Translations under genes and position numbers: made by a program | The notes under the pieces: generated by a model | Database searches by the model: none | The model's input: only the letters and a program-made list of their open reading frames with translations | Told to the model about the DNA's origin: nothing | In this document: one piece after another, positions 29,436-36,206 of the stretch | How the letters are laid out: the number at the start of each line of letters is the position of its first letter | How positions within the stretch are numbered: position 1 is the first letter of the stretch | Assembly (NCBI GenBank): GCA_009777815.1 | Contig: WRLB01000010.1 | Span: 1 to 36,206 of the forward strand | Reading direction: 5' to 3' | Origin: Bacteroidota bacterium | GTDB taxonomy: Bacteria; Bacteroidota; Ignavibacteria; Kapaibacteriales; UBA2268 | DNA length: 36,206 nt

Positions 29436-31778
29436 ATGCAAAACGTAATAAAAAAACTATTCTATGGAGCGGTGTTTTCAACGATGTTGATATGTAAAAC
29501 GCTTGCTGTGCCTGCTACGCCTGAACTTGTAACTATCACACAACCTGATGGTTCGAAGATAGAAGTTTATATAAGGGGCGATGAAAATATTAATTGGTTC
29601 GAATCAACTGACCAATTTACATTGTTGAGAAATGAGGCGGGTTTTATTGTTTATGCCACAAAAAATGCAAATGGCGACCTCATTCCATCGCAACATATAT
29701 TTACGAATGACGGCTCGAATGATAACGCCACAAAGGAAAGAACGGATTTTATAACAAATCTGGATAAAAAACTTTTCTTCTCTGAAAGGCAAGTTTCGCA
29801 TTTTATCAATGATGCGGAAAAGCCTAATATCAATCAAAAGAACCAAGATAATTTTCAGAATTATTATATTGAAAATTCTGTAAATATAGAGGGAACTCGC
29901 AAATATCTTGTTGTTCTTATGTCTTATCCCGACCTTCCTTTCACCAAAACGAAAGAGGATTTTGAGGCATTATTTAACGAAGTCGGTTATGGTAATTATG
30001 GTTCTGTCAGAGATTATTTTGTTCAAAACTCTTATGGAAAATTTACGCCTGAATTTATTATTGTCGGTCCATACACAACGGAATTTGGCATAGATTATTA
30101 TAAAGCAAATTCTCGACCGCTTGCAGAAGAAGCCGTTTGGCATGCTTATATGGAGTTGAATAATATGGTTCAATTTGATAATGACAATGATGGGTTGATT
30201 GATGCTGTTAATATTATATTTTCGGGCTGGGGCGAGGAAGCAGGATTTCAGCAAGGTATATGGTCGCACGCTTCGCATTTAGTTGATAATACGGGCAGTC
30301 CTTATTATCTTGTCGACGGAAAATACATTCGAAGATATTGTTGCGCCCCTGAATTGCGTGGAAATGGCGGAGATAATATTAGCAACATTGGAGTTTTGGC
30401 TCACGAATTTACTCATACTTTGGGTGCTCTCGATTTTTACGATACAGATGGTGCAACTGGCGGCAATTTTACAGGTGCGGGCAATTGGTGTATTATGGCT
30501 AATGGTAGTTGGCTTTCGGGCGGTGCTTGCCCTGCGAATATAAATATTTTTCAAAAATGGATGTTTGGTTGGGTTGATCCTATCAATTTGGCAACGCAAG
30601 ATGTGAGTGTTGTTGATATGCCAAATTCGGCTTTTCATTCTGTTGCATACAGAATAGATACCGATACAAAAGATGAACTTTATATTATGGAAAATAGGCA
30701 ACGAACAGGATTTGATAGATTTGTGCCGGGGTCGGGTTTGCTTATTTGGCGAGTTCATACTCTTCTGCCTGCATATTTATTTTATGGAGCAAATGCAATT
30801 AATGCTGCTCATCCGCAACTTATGTATCCCGTTTGTGCGTCCTCTACTTTCGCACAACCCTCGAACACTCCAAGCAGTTATGGAGTTATAAATTCTGCGG
30901 GAACTCCTTTTCCGGGAAGTTCTAACAACACTGAATTTACAGATAATTCTATTCCTTCTGCTCGCAGTTGGACGGGAAAACCTATTAATAGACCTATAAC
31001 AAATATAACCGAAACGGATTCGCTTATAAGTTTTAATTATGTTGGGCGACCTGATTTTATTTTGTCAATTCCTTATTCTTATAATGTTATTGAAGCAAAA
31101 CATTTTACAGATTTATATACATCTGTCAGCGTAGATAATTCAACTAATACAACTTGGCGAAGAATACAAGAATCGGGGAATTGGGTTATCGAACTTAGAA
31201 GTTTTTTAAGTGCAGATAAAACTCCAAAAGAGTATTATCTCTTCCTTCCGCCATTTTATTTGCTTCCAAATTACATATATTCTTTTGATGTAAATTATAA
31301 AGTATTTAGCGGTTTGTATCCGGGAAATATGAAATTATATTTGTGTAATACTAAAAATATCAATGATAAAATATTGATAGAAGATTTTGGCGATGCACTC
31401 GATAGAACAAATTTTACAACACTTTCTGCAACTTTTAATGTGCCTAATGATGCCGTATATTATCTTGCAATTTGCTCGCACACAAAAGGCGATTATATGC
31501 AACTACTTATTAATAATATATCCATAACAGGACTCGTCGGAGTAGAAGAAGAACATGAAAGCAAAATAACTATATTCCCTAATCCCGCAAAAAATAATAT
31601 ACATATCGTTAATCATTCAAACGAAACAATAGAAAATATAGAAATTTTTGACCTCGACGGAAAAAATATTTTAACCACAAAAAACCCAGAAATTGATATA
31701 ACAAATTTAACATCAGGCACCTACATCGTTAAAATAAAAACAAATAAAAAAACATATTTAGAAAAAATTGTAAAGTGA
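29436..31778 (+). CDS. M6-family (immune inhibitor A-like) metalloprotease with T9SS sorting domain
   Basis: 780 residues. Signal peptide (about 1-24), a pro-region (about 25-150; ELVTITQPDGSKIEVYIRGDENINW is the usual M6 opening) and the catalytic domain with the zinc-binding site H323-E324-F325-T326-H327-T328-L329-G330...D333 (HExxHxxGxxD). DNDNDGLIDAVNIIFSGWG precedes it. A jelly-roll-like region (about 540-695) follows. The C-terminal ~75 residues (705-780) are a typical type-A T9SS sorting domain: ITIFPNPAKNNIHI, IEIFDLDGKNI, LTSGTYIVKIKT, EKIVK. The protein is therefore expected to be exported by Sec, then passed across the outer membrane by the Por system and attached or released. It works as an extracellular protease. 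Its base composition is less AT-rich than that of its upstream neighbour. Confidence 0.93.
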   Translation: MQNVIKKLFYGAVFSTMLICKTLAVPATPELVTITQPDGSKIEVYIRGDENINWFESTDQFTLLRNEAGFIVYATKNANGDLIPSQHIFTNDGSNDNATKERTDFITNLDKKLFFSERQVSHFINDAEKPNINQKNQDNFQNYYIENSVNIEGTRKYLVVLMSYPDLPFTKTKEDFEALFNEVGYGNYGSVRDYFVQNSYGKFTPEFIIVGPYTTEFGIDYYKANSRPLAEEAVWHAYMELNNMVQFDNDNDGLIDAVNIIFSGWGEEAGFQQGIWSHASHLVDNTGSPYYLVDGKYIRRYCCAPELRGNGGDNISNIGVLAHEFTHTLGALDFYDTDGATGGNFTGAGNWCIMANGSWLSGGACPANINIFQKWMFGWVDPINLATQDVSVVDMPNSAFHSVAYRIDTDTKDELYIMENRQRTGFDRFVPGSGLLIWRVHTLLPAYLFYGANAINAAHPQLMYPVCASSTFAQPSNTPSSYGVINSAGTPFPGSSNNTEFTDNSIPSARSWTGKPINRPITNITETDSLISFNYVGRPDFILSIPYSYNVIEAKHFTDLYTSVSVDNSTNTTWRRIQESGNWVIELRSFLSADKTPKEYYLFLPPFYLLPNYIYSFDVNYKVFSGLYPGNMKLYLCNTKNINDKILIEDFGDALDRTNFTTLSATFNVPNDAVYYLAICSHTKGDYMQLLINNISITGLVGVEEEHESKITIFPNPAKNNIHIVNHSNETIENIEIFDLDGKNILTTKNPEIDITNLTSGTYIVKIKTNKKTYLEKIVK

Positions 31779-31819
31779 TGTTTGGGAGTTATATTTTTAA
31801 AATAAAAATAATTTAATTG

Positions 31820-32632
31820 ATGGAAAAATTAGGAATATTAGCAGGCAATGGCACAATGCCAAAAGAAGTGATAGAACACTGTAAAGCAATTAAAAGAGAT
31901 TTTTTTGTTGTTGGAATCGAGCCATTTGTTTTGCCCGAAACATTATACGAAACACCTCACATTTTAGTTAAAATTGGAGAAATTGGCAAAATATTCAAAT
32001 ACTTTCAAGCAAATAAAGTAAAAGAAGTTGTTTTTGCAGGTGGCATTCGGCGACCTTCTTTTAAAGAACTTATACCTGACTGGGAAGGTGCAAAACTGAT
32101 AACAAAACTCGCTATAAAAAAGATGAGTGACGATAATATTTTTCGTGTGCTAATTGATGAGATTGAGTTAAAAGGTTTCAAGGTAGTAGGAGCCCACGAA
32201 GTTATGCCACAAATGCTTTTTTCCGAAGGCGTTTATGGCAAAACAAAACCAAGCAAAGAAGATTTTGAAGATATTCAAATAGGAATTAAAGTCGCAAAAA
32301 CTTTAGGAGAACTTGATGTAGGACAATCTTGTGTAGTCCAAGAAGGTATTATTTTAGCAGTAGAAGCAAGAGAAGGAACAGATAATATGATTGATAGAAT
32401 ATCCGCTTTAAAAAGAGACGGGAAAGCACCCGTTCTTATAAAAATGGCAAAACCCAAACAAGAAATAAGAGTAGATTTGCCCACTATAGGCACCAGAACA
32501 ATAGAGTTTATGAAAAAAAATGGCGTAAAAGGGTTAGCAGTAGAAATCGGCAGCACTATCTTTTTAGAAAAAGAAAAAGTAATAAAAATGGCAAACGAAG
32601 CAAAAATTTTTATCGTTGGAGTGAAAGATTAA
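31820..32632 (+). CDS. lpxI: UDP-2,3-diacylglucosamine diphosphatase LpxI
   Basis: 270 residues from the ATG at 31820 (a TTG directly upstream would add one residue). Matches the DUF1009/LpxI family: EKLGILAGNGTMPKEV at the N-terminus, EVVFAGGIRRPSFKEL (about 74-89), VVGAHEVMPQML, GQSCVVQEGIILAVEAREGTD and the C-terminal LPTIGTRTIEFMKKNGVKGLAVE. It hydrolyses UDP-2,3-diacylglucosamine to lipid X and UMP in lipid A synthesis, the role that LpxH fills in enterobacteria. This shows that the organism makes lipopolysaccharide or lipooligosaccharide. It lies 41 bases after the M6 protease; the other lpx genes are not in the window. Confidence 0.93.
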   Translation: MEKLGILAGNGTMPKEVIEHCKAIKRDFFVVGIEPFVLPETLYETPHILVKIGEIGKIFKYFQANKVKEVVFAGGIRRPSFKELIPDWEGAKLITKLAIKKMSDDNIFRVLIDEIELKGFKVVGAHEVMPQMLFSEGVYGKTKPSKEDFEDIQIGIKVAKTLGELDVGQSCVVQEGIILAVEAREGTDNMIDRISALKRDGKAPVLIKMAKPKQEIRVDLPTIGTRTIEFMKKNGVKGLAVEIGSTIFLEKEKVIKMANEAKIFIVGVKD

Positions 32633-32662
32633 AACCACTGAAAACTCTGTTTATTTTCAGCA

Positions 32663-32746
32663 TCATTGCGAGAAATTACGCAGTAATTTCGTGGCAATCC
32701 ATAAAAAGAAAATAGATTGCCACGCCGATAAATCGGTTTGCAATGA
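32663..32746. repeat. Multi-hairpin repeat element, complete copy (family B)
   Basis: Terminal inverted repeats TCATTGC (32663-32669) and GCAATGA (32740-32746) enclose GAAATTAC/GTAATTTC (32672-32679 with 32683-32690), GTGGCAATC/GATTGCCAC (32691-32699 with 32715-32723) and CCGAT/ATCGG (32725-32729 with 32732-32736). A second copy starts at 36156. Confidence 0.8.
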
Positions 32747-32813
32747 CGGGTTTTAGAATATACATATTTTTTCATATATTGATACTTTGTTTAACTAAAA
32801 ATAATATTCAAAA

Positions 32814-34913
32814 ATGAAGAAATATCTGTTATTAGTAATTTTGTTAGTGGCTGCTATAATGATAGCGGCGGGTTGTAATCAAAAAGATAAAACAACTATG
32901 AATGAAAATTACAAAAATGTAGGCGGTGTGTCGCAAGCAAATATTGACTCTGCAATAGATGAGCTTGTGAATAAATACGGAAATGAACACCGCGCAAGAA
33001 TCGAAAAAGGTGTCAAACAAATCGCTGCTCTTTGGAGAACGCAACCAATAGACGCATCCGATAATAGTGTTGATGGCACTTCGAACGATTTTATCGAGTT
33101 TTGCAAAAATAGTTTTGTTTCTGATAGTGTTAAACTATTCGAACTATTTAATTCCTGCCAAACTCATTTGGAGGTGATTTTGGGTCACTTCAATAAGGTC
33201 TCATTGCAACTCAAGCGTCCTGTTCATCTCGAGGGATACGCCAGCATAACACTTGCTGACGAGATTTTGGCAGGATATGAGCCGAGCGATAATTTAGTGA
33301 ACGATATGTTTGCTAATAAGTTTGCGTTTTTGGTCGGCTTAAACTTTCCATATTTTACCTTAACGGAAAAAGAAACATTAGGTAAAAATTGGAGCAGACA
33401 AGAATGGGCTTATGCAAGGTTGGGCGATTTATTTACGACCCGAATTCCTTCGAGTTTAAATCAGCAGTATTCGCAAATCATCAGTAATGCAGATGCTTAC
33501 ATTACCAATTACAATATTTATGTTGGAAATTTGGTTGATGATAATATGAATACGCACTTTGCAAAAGATTTAAAATTAATCTCGCATTGGAATTTAAGAG
33601 ATGAAATTAAATCGCAATACAGCAACGGCGAGCAAGGAACTGTTTGCCAAAGAATGATTTTAGATGTTATGTTGCGGATAATAAAACAAGAAATTCCGCA
33701 GAGTGTAGTTGATAGCGATAAGTTTTTGTGGAATCCAAAAACAAATAAAGTTTATCAAGACGGCAAAGAAACAAAGTTCGAAACAGAGCCATACACTCGC
33801 TACCAACATCTATTAAATTGTTTTTTAATTAATACGCAAATCGATAAATATCGTCCTGCTATTGGCAATTTAATTAACACAACTTTTGATGTTCAATATG
33901 AAATGCCTGTATCCGAAGTAGCAAAAATGTTCGACGAATATTTATCTTCAGCATTGGTTGGCGATGTTGCTAAACTAATAGAATCGCGGCTCGGCAGGAA
34001 GTTAGAGCCGTTCGATATTTGGTATGATGGCTTTAAAACAAGAAGCAGTATCGACCAAGTTGGATTAAATAAACGGCTTGCGGCAATGTATCCCGACACC
34101 AACGCACTGCAAAAGGACTTGCCAAATATTTTAGTGAAATTAGGTTTCACAAAAGAGAAAGCAAAATATGTTTCGGACAGAATAGAAGTTAATGCTTCCA
34201 AAGGTGCAGGGCATGCTTGGGGGGCTTCAATGCGAGGCGAAAAAGCACATTTAAGAACTCGGTTAGGAAAAGATGGTATTGATTACAAAGGATATAATAT
34301 CGGAATTCACGAGCTAGGACATAATGTAGAACAAGTTTTAACGCTGCACGATGTAGATTATTGGATGCTTCGAGGAGTGCCAAATACTGCATTTACAGAA
34401 GCGTGGGCGTTTATTTTTCAAACAAAAGATTTAGAATTATTAGGCATTCGAAGTAATAATCAAATGGACGAACATTTTGCAATGCTCGATAAATTTTGGG
34501 GAACAATGGAAATAATGGCTGTTTCTCTTGTTGATCAGATGGTTTGGGATTGGATGTATAAAAATCCTAATTGCAATAAAGCCGAATTGTGTGCTGCGGT
34601 TGTAAAAATATCAGCGGAAGTTTGGAATAAATATTTTGCAGAACACTTCGGAATGAAAGATTGTCCGATATTAGCAATATACTCGCATATGATAAAAATT
34701 CCATTGTATTTATCTGCGTATCCGATAGGTCGCTTGATAGAGTTCCAAATCGCCGACTACATAACAGGCAAAAATTTAGGAACAGAAATGGAAAGAATGA
34801 GTAAACAAGGTCGCCTAATTCCCGATATCTGGATGGAACAAGCAGTAGGTAGCCGTGTTTCATACAAACCACTGCTCGACGCCGCAACAAAAGCATATAA
34901 TAACCTAAAGTAA
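32814..34913 (+). CDS. M3-like zinc metallopeptidase lipoprotein
   Basis: 699 residues. The signal peptide ends in a lipobox (IAAGC, Cys21), so it is probably anchored in the membrane facing the periplasm. The zinc site is H499-E500-L501-G502-H503 (GIHELGHNVEQ), with the third ligand E529 (TEAWAFIF) 26 residues after the second His, the spacing of M3 thimet-type gluzincins. The region before the site is largely helical, as in M3 enzymes, but is divergent, and typical M3 sequences such as FHEFGH are replaced. It may cleave peptides left by other proteases, for example the nearby secreted M6 enzyme; that link is only inference. Followed by a good terminator. Confidence 0.72.
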   Translation: MKKYLLLVILLVAAIMIAAGCNQKDKTTMNENYKNVGGVSQANIDSAIDELVNKYGNEHRARIEKGVKQIAALWRTQPIDASDNSVDGTSNDFIEFCKNSFVSDSVKLFELFNSCQTHLEVILGHFNKVSLQLKRPVHLEGYASITLADEILAGYEPSDNLVNDMFANKFAFLVGLNFPYFTLTEKETLGKNWSRQEWAYARLGDLFTTRIPSSLNQQYSQIISNADAYITNYNIYVGNLVDDNMNTHFAKDLKLISHWNLRDEIKSQYSNGEQGTVCQRMILDVMLRIIKQEIPQSVVDSDKFLWNPKTNKVYQDGKETKFETEPYTRYQHLLNCFLINTQIDKYRPAIGNLINTTFDVQYEMPVSEVAKMFDEYLSSALVGDVAKLIESRLGRKLEPFDIWYDGFKTRSSIDQVGLNKRLAAMYPDTNALQKDLPNILVKLGFTKEKAKYVSDRIEVNASKGAGHAWGASMRGEKAHLRTRLGKDGIDYKGYNIGIHELGHNVEQVLTLHDVDYWMLRGVPNTAFTEAWAFIFQTKDLELLGIRSNNQMDEHFAMLDKFWGTMEIMAVSLVDQMVWDWMYKNPNCNKAELCAAVVKISAEVWNKYFAEHFGMKDCPILAIYSHMIKIPLYLSAYPIGRLIEFQIADYITGKNLGTEMERMSKQGRLIPDIWMEQAVGSRVSYKPLLDAATKAYNNLK

Positions 34914-34936
34914 AATAACACTAAAATTAATTTCAT

Positions 34937-34969
34937 AAAGCATAGCAAAAACTTGCTGTGCTTTTTTTT
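34937..34969 (+). terminator. Rho-independent terminator of the M3-like gene
   Basis: Stem AAAGCATAGCAA (34937-34948) with TTGCTGTGCTTT (34953-34964), one G-U wobble, loop AAAC, then a T tract to 34969. Confidence 0.8.
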
Positions 34970-35119
34970 GTTTTATGCCAAACCAAAACTGGTTTGAGAA
35001 AATTTAAAGCATAATGTTTCCTGTAAGATTAACTCATTCGAAGTATTTTTTTTAGCAACAAAGTAACTTTTATTGAGCGTAAAAAAAGAACAAAAAATGT
35101 TATGCTCGCAACAATAATT

Positions 35120-36064
35120 TTACTTTTCTTTATTATAGGTTTTTATATATGCGACATCGCCAACTTCATCTAATATAGCGATAAAATATAATCCGGGCGG
35201 GATGTTTCTAATATCTATTGTTTTATATTCTGAATAAGTGTAACCATCTGGCAATGATGGACTTTCACTTTCCATACTTATTTCCATATTTTCTTTTTTT
35301 ATTTGTGAAACAATAGCCGATACGCTTTTTGTTTTTGCTGCTTCTACATTTTTTTCAAAAATATTTTCGCCCGTTAACACATCCATTACAATCAATTTTG
35401 TTTTTCTTTTATCGGCATATCGGACTATGCTATCAGTAATTTTGGGGAGAGGAGTTATACAATCAAATACACTATTAACAGGAATAACCGTTCTGCCAAA
35501 ATAATCAACTTCCATTGTTGTTCCACCTTTGCAACTTGTATATATGCCTTTCCTTGGAAGACCAAAACTCCAATAAATAAACAGCAAATTAGAATCAACT
35601 TGCGAGTTTCCTTCGCCAACAATATTGCCACCGCTGCAACTAAACTTTTTAACAACAGTATCTATAACATTTATTTTAGCAATCATTGGACCAAACTCTT
35701 CATCGGGCAAAGTCATACTGTTCATCATAATTTCAAACAATTCTGAATTTTGGTAATTCTCATTAAGATTGTTTAAAAAATCATCTAAATTAAATCCTTC
35801 CGAATTGTCATTTTGTTCGATTACATTGCTGTTGCTCTCGGTTGGAGTATTGTTGCCCGATTGCGTTTCCGTTTGCGGCTTTTTGGGTCCTATCATTGAT
35901 TCCAATATCATTTTTAGTTTTTGCTCTTCTGTAAGCGAAGGTATTGCTTCAATGCTATCTCGTTTTCTTTTTATATAATCCTGTATTTCAGTCTCCATTT
36001 GATACGCAAAAGACGAAACAGATAACCCAATAAAAAATAATAATACTAATATGTTTCTTTTCAT
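35120..36064 (-). CDS. Secreted protein of unknown function
   Basis: 314 residues, not recognised. Signal peptide (MKRNILVLLFFIGLSVSSFA). A charged helical region (about 22-60) is followed by a low-complexity Thr/Asn/Ser/Gln linker (about 63-90), then a mixed region with four cysteines (FSCSGGN, YTSCKGG, VFDCITPL among them). The last 40 residues (TIDIRNIPPGLYFIAILDEVGDVAYIKTYN) look like the final strands of a type-A T9SS sorting domain (xGxYxxxI...xKxxx) without the usual PNP segment. So it may be T9SS cargo. Convergent with the M3-like peptidase gene; the 206 bases between hold that gene's terminator and a short CAAACCA/TGGTTTG hairpin (34979-34996). Confidence 0.6.
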   Translation of the reverse strand: MKRNILVLLFFIGLSVSSFAYQMETEIQDYIKRKRDSIEAIPSLTEEQKLKMILESMIGPKKPQTETQSGNNTPTESNSNVIEQNDNSEGFNLDDFLNNLNENYQNSELFEIMMNSMTLPDEEFGPMIAKINVIDTVVKKFSCSGGNIVGEGNSQVDSNLLFIYWSFGLPRKGIYTSCKGGTTMEVDYFGRTVIPVNSVFDCITPLPKITDSIVRYADKRKTKLIVMDVLTGENIFEKNVEAAKTKSVSAIVSQIKKENMEISMESESPSLPDGYTYSEYKTIDIRNIPPGLYFIAILDEVGDVAYIKTYNKEK

Positions 36065-36155
36065 TCGAATAAAAAAATTAATTGTTAAACAAAATCAATA
36101 CAAATATAAGATTTTTTTATGGAAACCTTTAAAAACTATGTTTATTAGACTTCCG

Positions 36156-36206
36156 TCATTGCGAGAAATTACGCAGTAATTTCGCGGCAATCCATAATAA
36201 AGAGAT
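36156..36206. repeat. Multi-hairpin repeat element, second copy, cut by the window end
   Basis: TCATTGC start at 36156, the GAAATTAC/GTAATTTC hairpin, then GCGGCAATCC. Compared with the copy at 32663 only one base differs over the shared part (GTGGCAATCC there). Confidence 0.75.

Noticed and set aside
29604-30758. Several antisense frames over the M6 protease
   Set aside because: The plus-strand frame carries signal peptide, HEFTH site and T9SS domain; the others have no family pattern.

Overview
The window is AT-rich, Gram-negative chromosomal DNA. It most likely comes from the Bacteroidota or a neighbouring FCB lineage of the Ignavibacteria/Kapabacteria type. The evidence is: a Por-secretion (T9SS) C-terminal sorting domain on an M6 protease; recurrent TAnnTTTG-type -7 boxes, mostly TATTTTTG, in place of E. 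coli-type promoters; few Shine-Dalgarno sites; a five-helix type-B succinate dehydrogenase cytochrome b; LpxI of lipid A synthesis; and choice-of-anchor-D-like modules in a giant secreted protein. The exact taxon cannot be fixed from the sequence alone. No phage, integrase, transposase or CRISPR locus is visible. This is ordinary chromosome with scattered single genes and very many small palindromic repeats.

Layout. 1-2.2 kb: 3' end of a CotH-family protein, then a Spy-like His/Gln-rich periplasmic protein. 2.3-3.25 kb: Hsp33. 3.25-4.4 kb: a gene-free region with a 20-bp palindromic tandem array, a GC-rich multi-hairpin element, an 80-bp tandem duplication and a 21-bp tandem array. 4.4-9.3 kb: FliA/WhiG-type sigma factor (+); then on the minus strand nuoJ, a stand-alone receiver protein, trigger factor with a tRNA-Leu(UAG) upstream, and an L,D-transpeptidase lipoprotein. 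9.4-17.7 kb (+): a glycoside-hydrolase-2-like protein fused to a polytopic membrane domain, the N-terminal half of a split transketolase, a YbhN/AglD-type membrane protein, a small membrane protein between two identical repeats, three tandem promoter-hairpin-terminator cassettes, and alpha-glucan phosphorylase. 17.8-23.1 kb: a 1299-residue secreted Gly-rich protein (-) and a divergent outer-membrane beta-barrel (+). 23.2-24.2 kb: an isolated rpsQ and ruvC. 24.3-26.6 kb (-): sdhC with a large cysteine-rich insertion, overlapping by TAATG a BspA-like leucine-rich-repeat protein. 26.8-36.2 kb: a single-chain restriction-methylation-specificity protein, an M6 protease with T9SS signal, lpxI, an M3-like zinc peptidase lipoprotein and a secreted protein of unknown function.

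Working together. Housekeeping genes normally found in large operons (nuoJ, rpsQ, sdhC, transketolase N-half) stand alone here, so operon break-up seems to be a trait of this genome. Much of the rest is cell envelope: L,D-transpeptidase, LpxI, Spy-like chaperone, beta-barrel and T9SS cargo.

The observations most worth following are: (1) a 226-residue, 35-cysteine, metallothionein-like insertion in the predicted periplasmic loop of the succinate dehydrogenase membrane anchor; (2) three successive cassettes, each a TATTTTTG box followed about 60-70 nt later by a UNCG-tetraloop terminator, just upstream of glgP, which could be an undescribed small-RNA array; (3) a palindromic repeat family whose copies keep base pairing through compensatory changes, one copy of which lies in frame inside a coding sequence.
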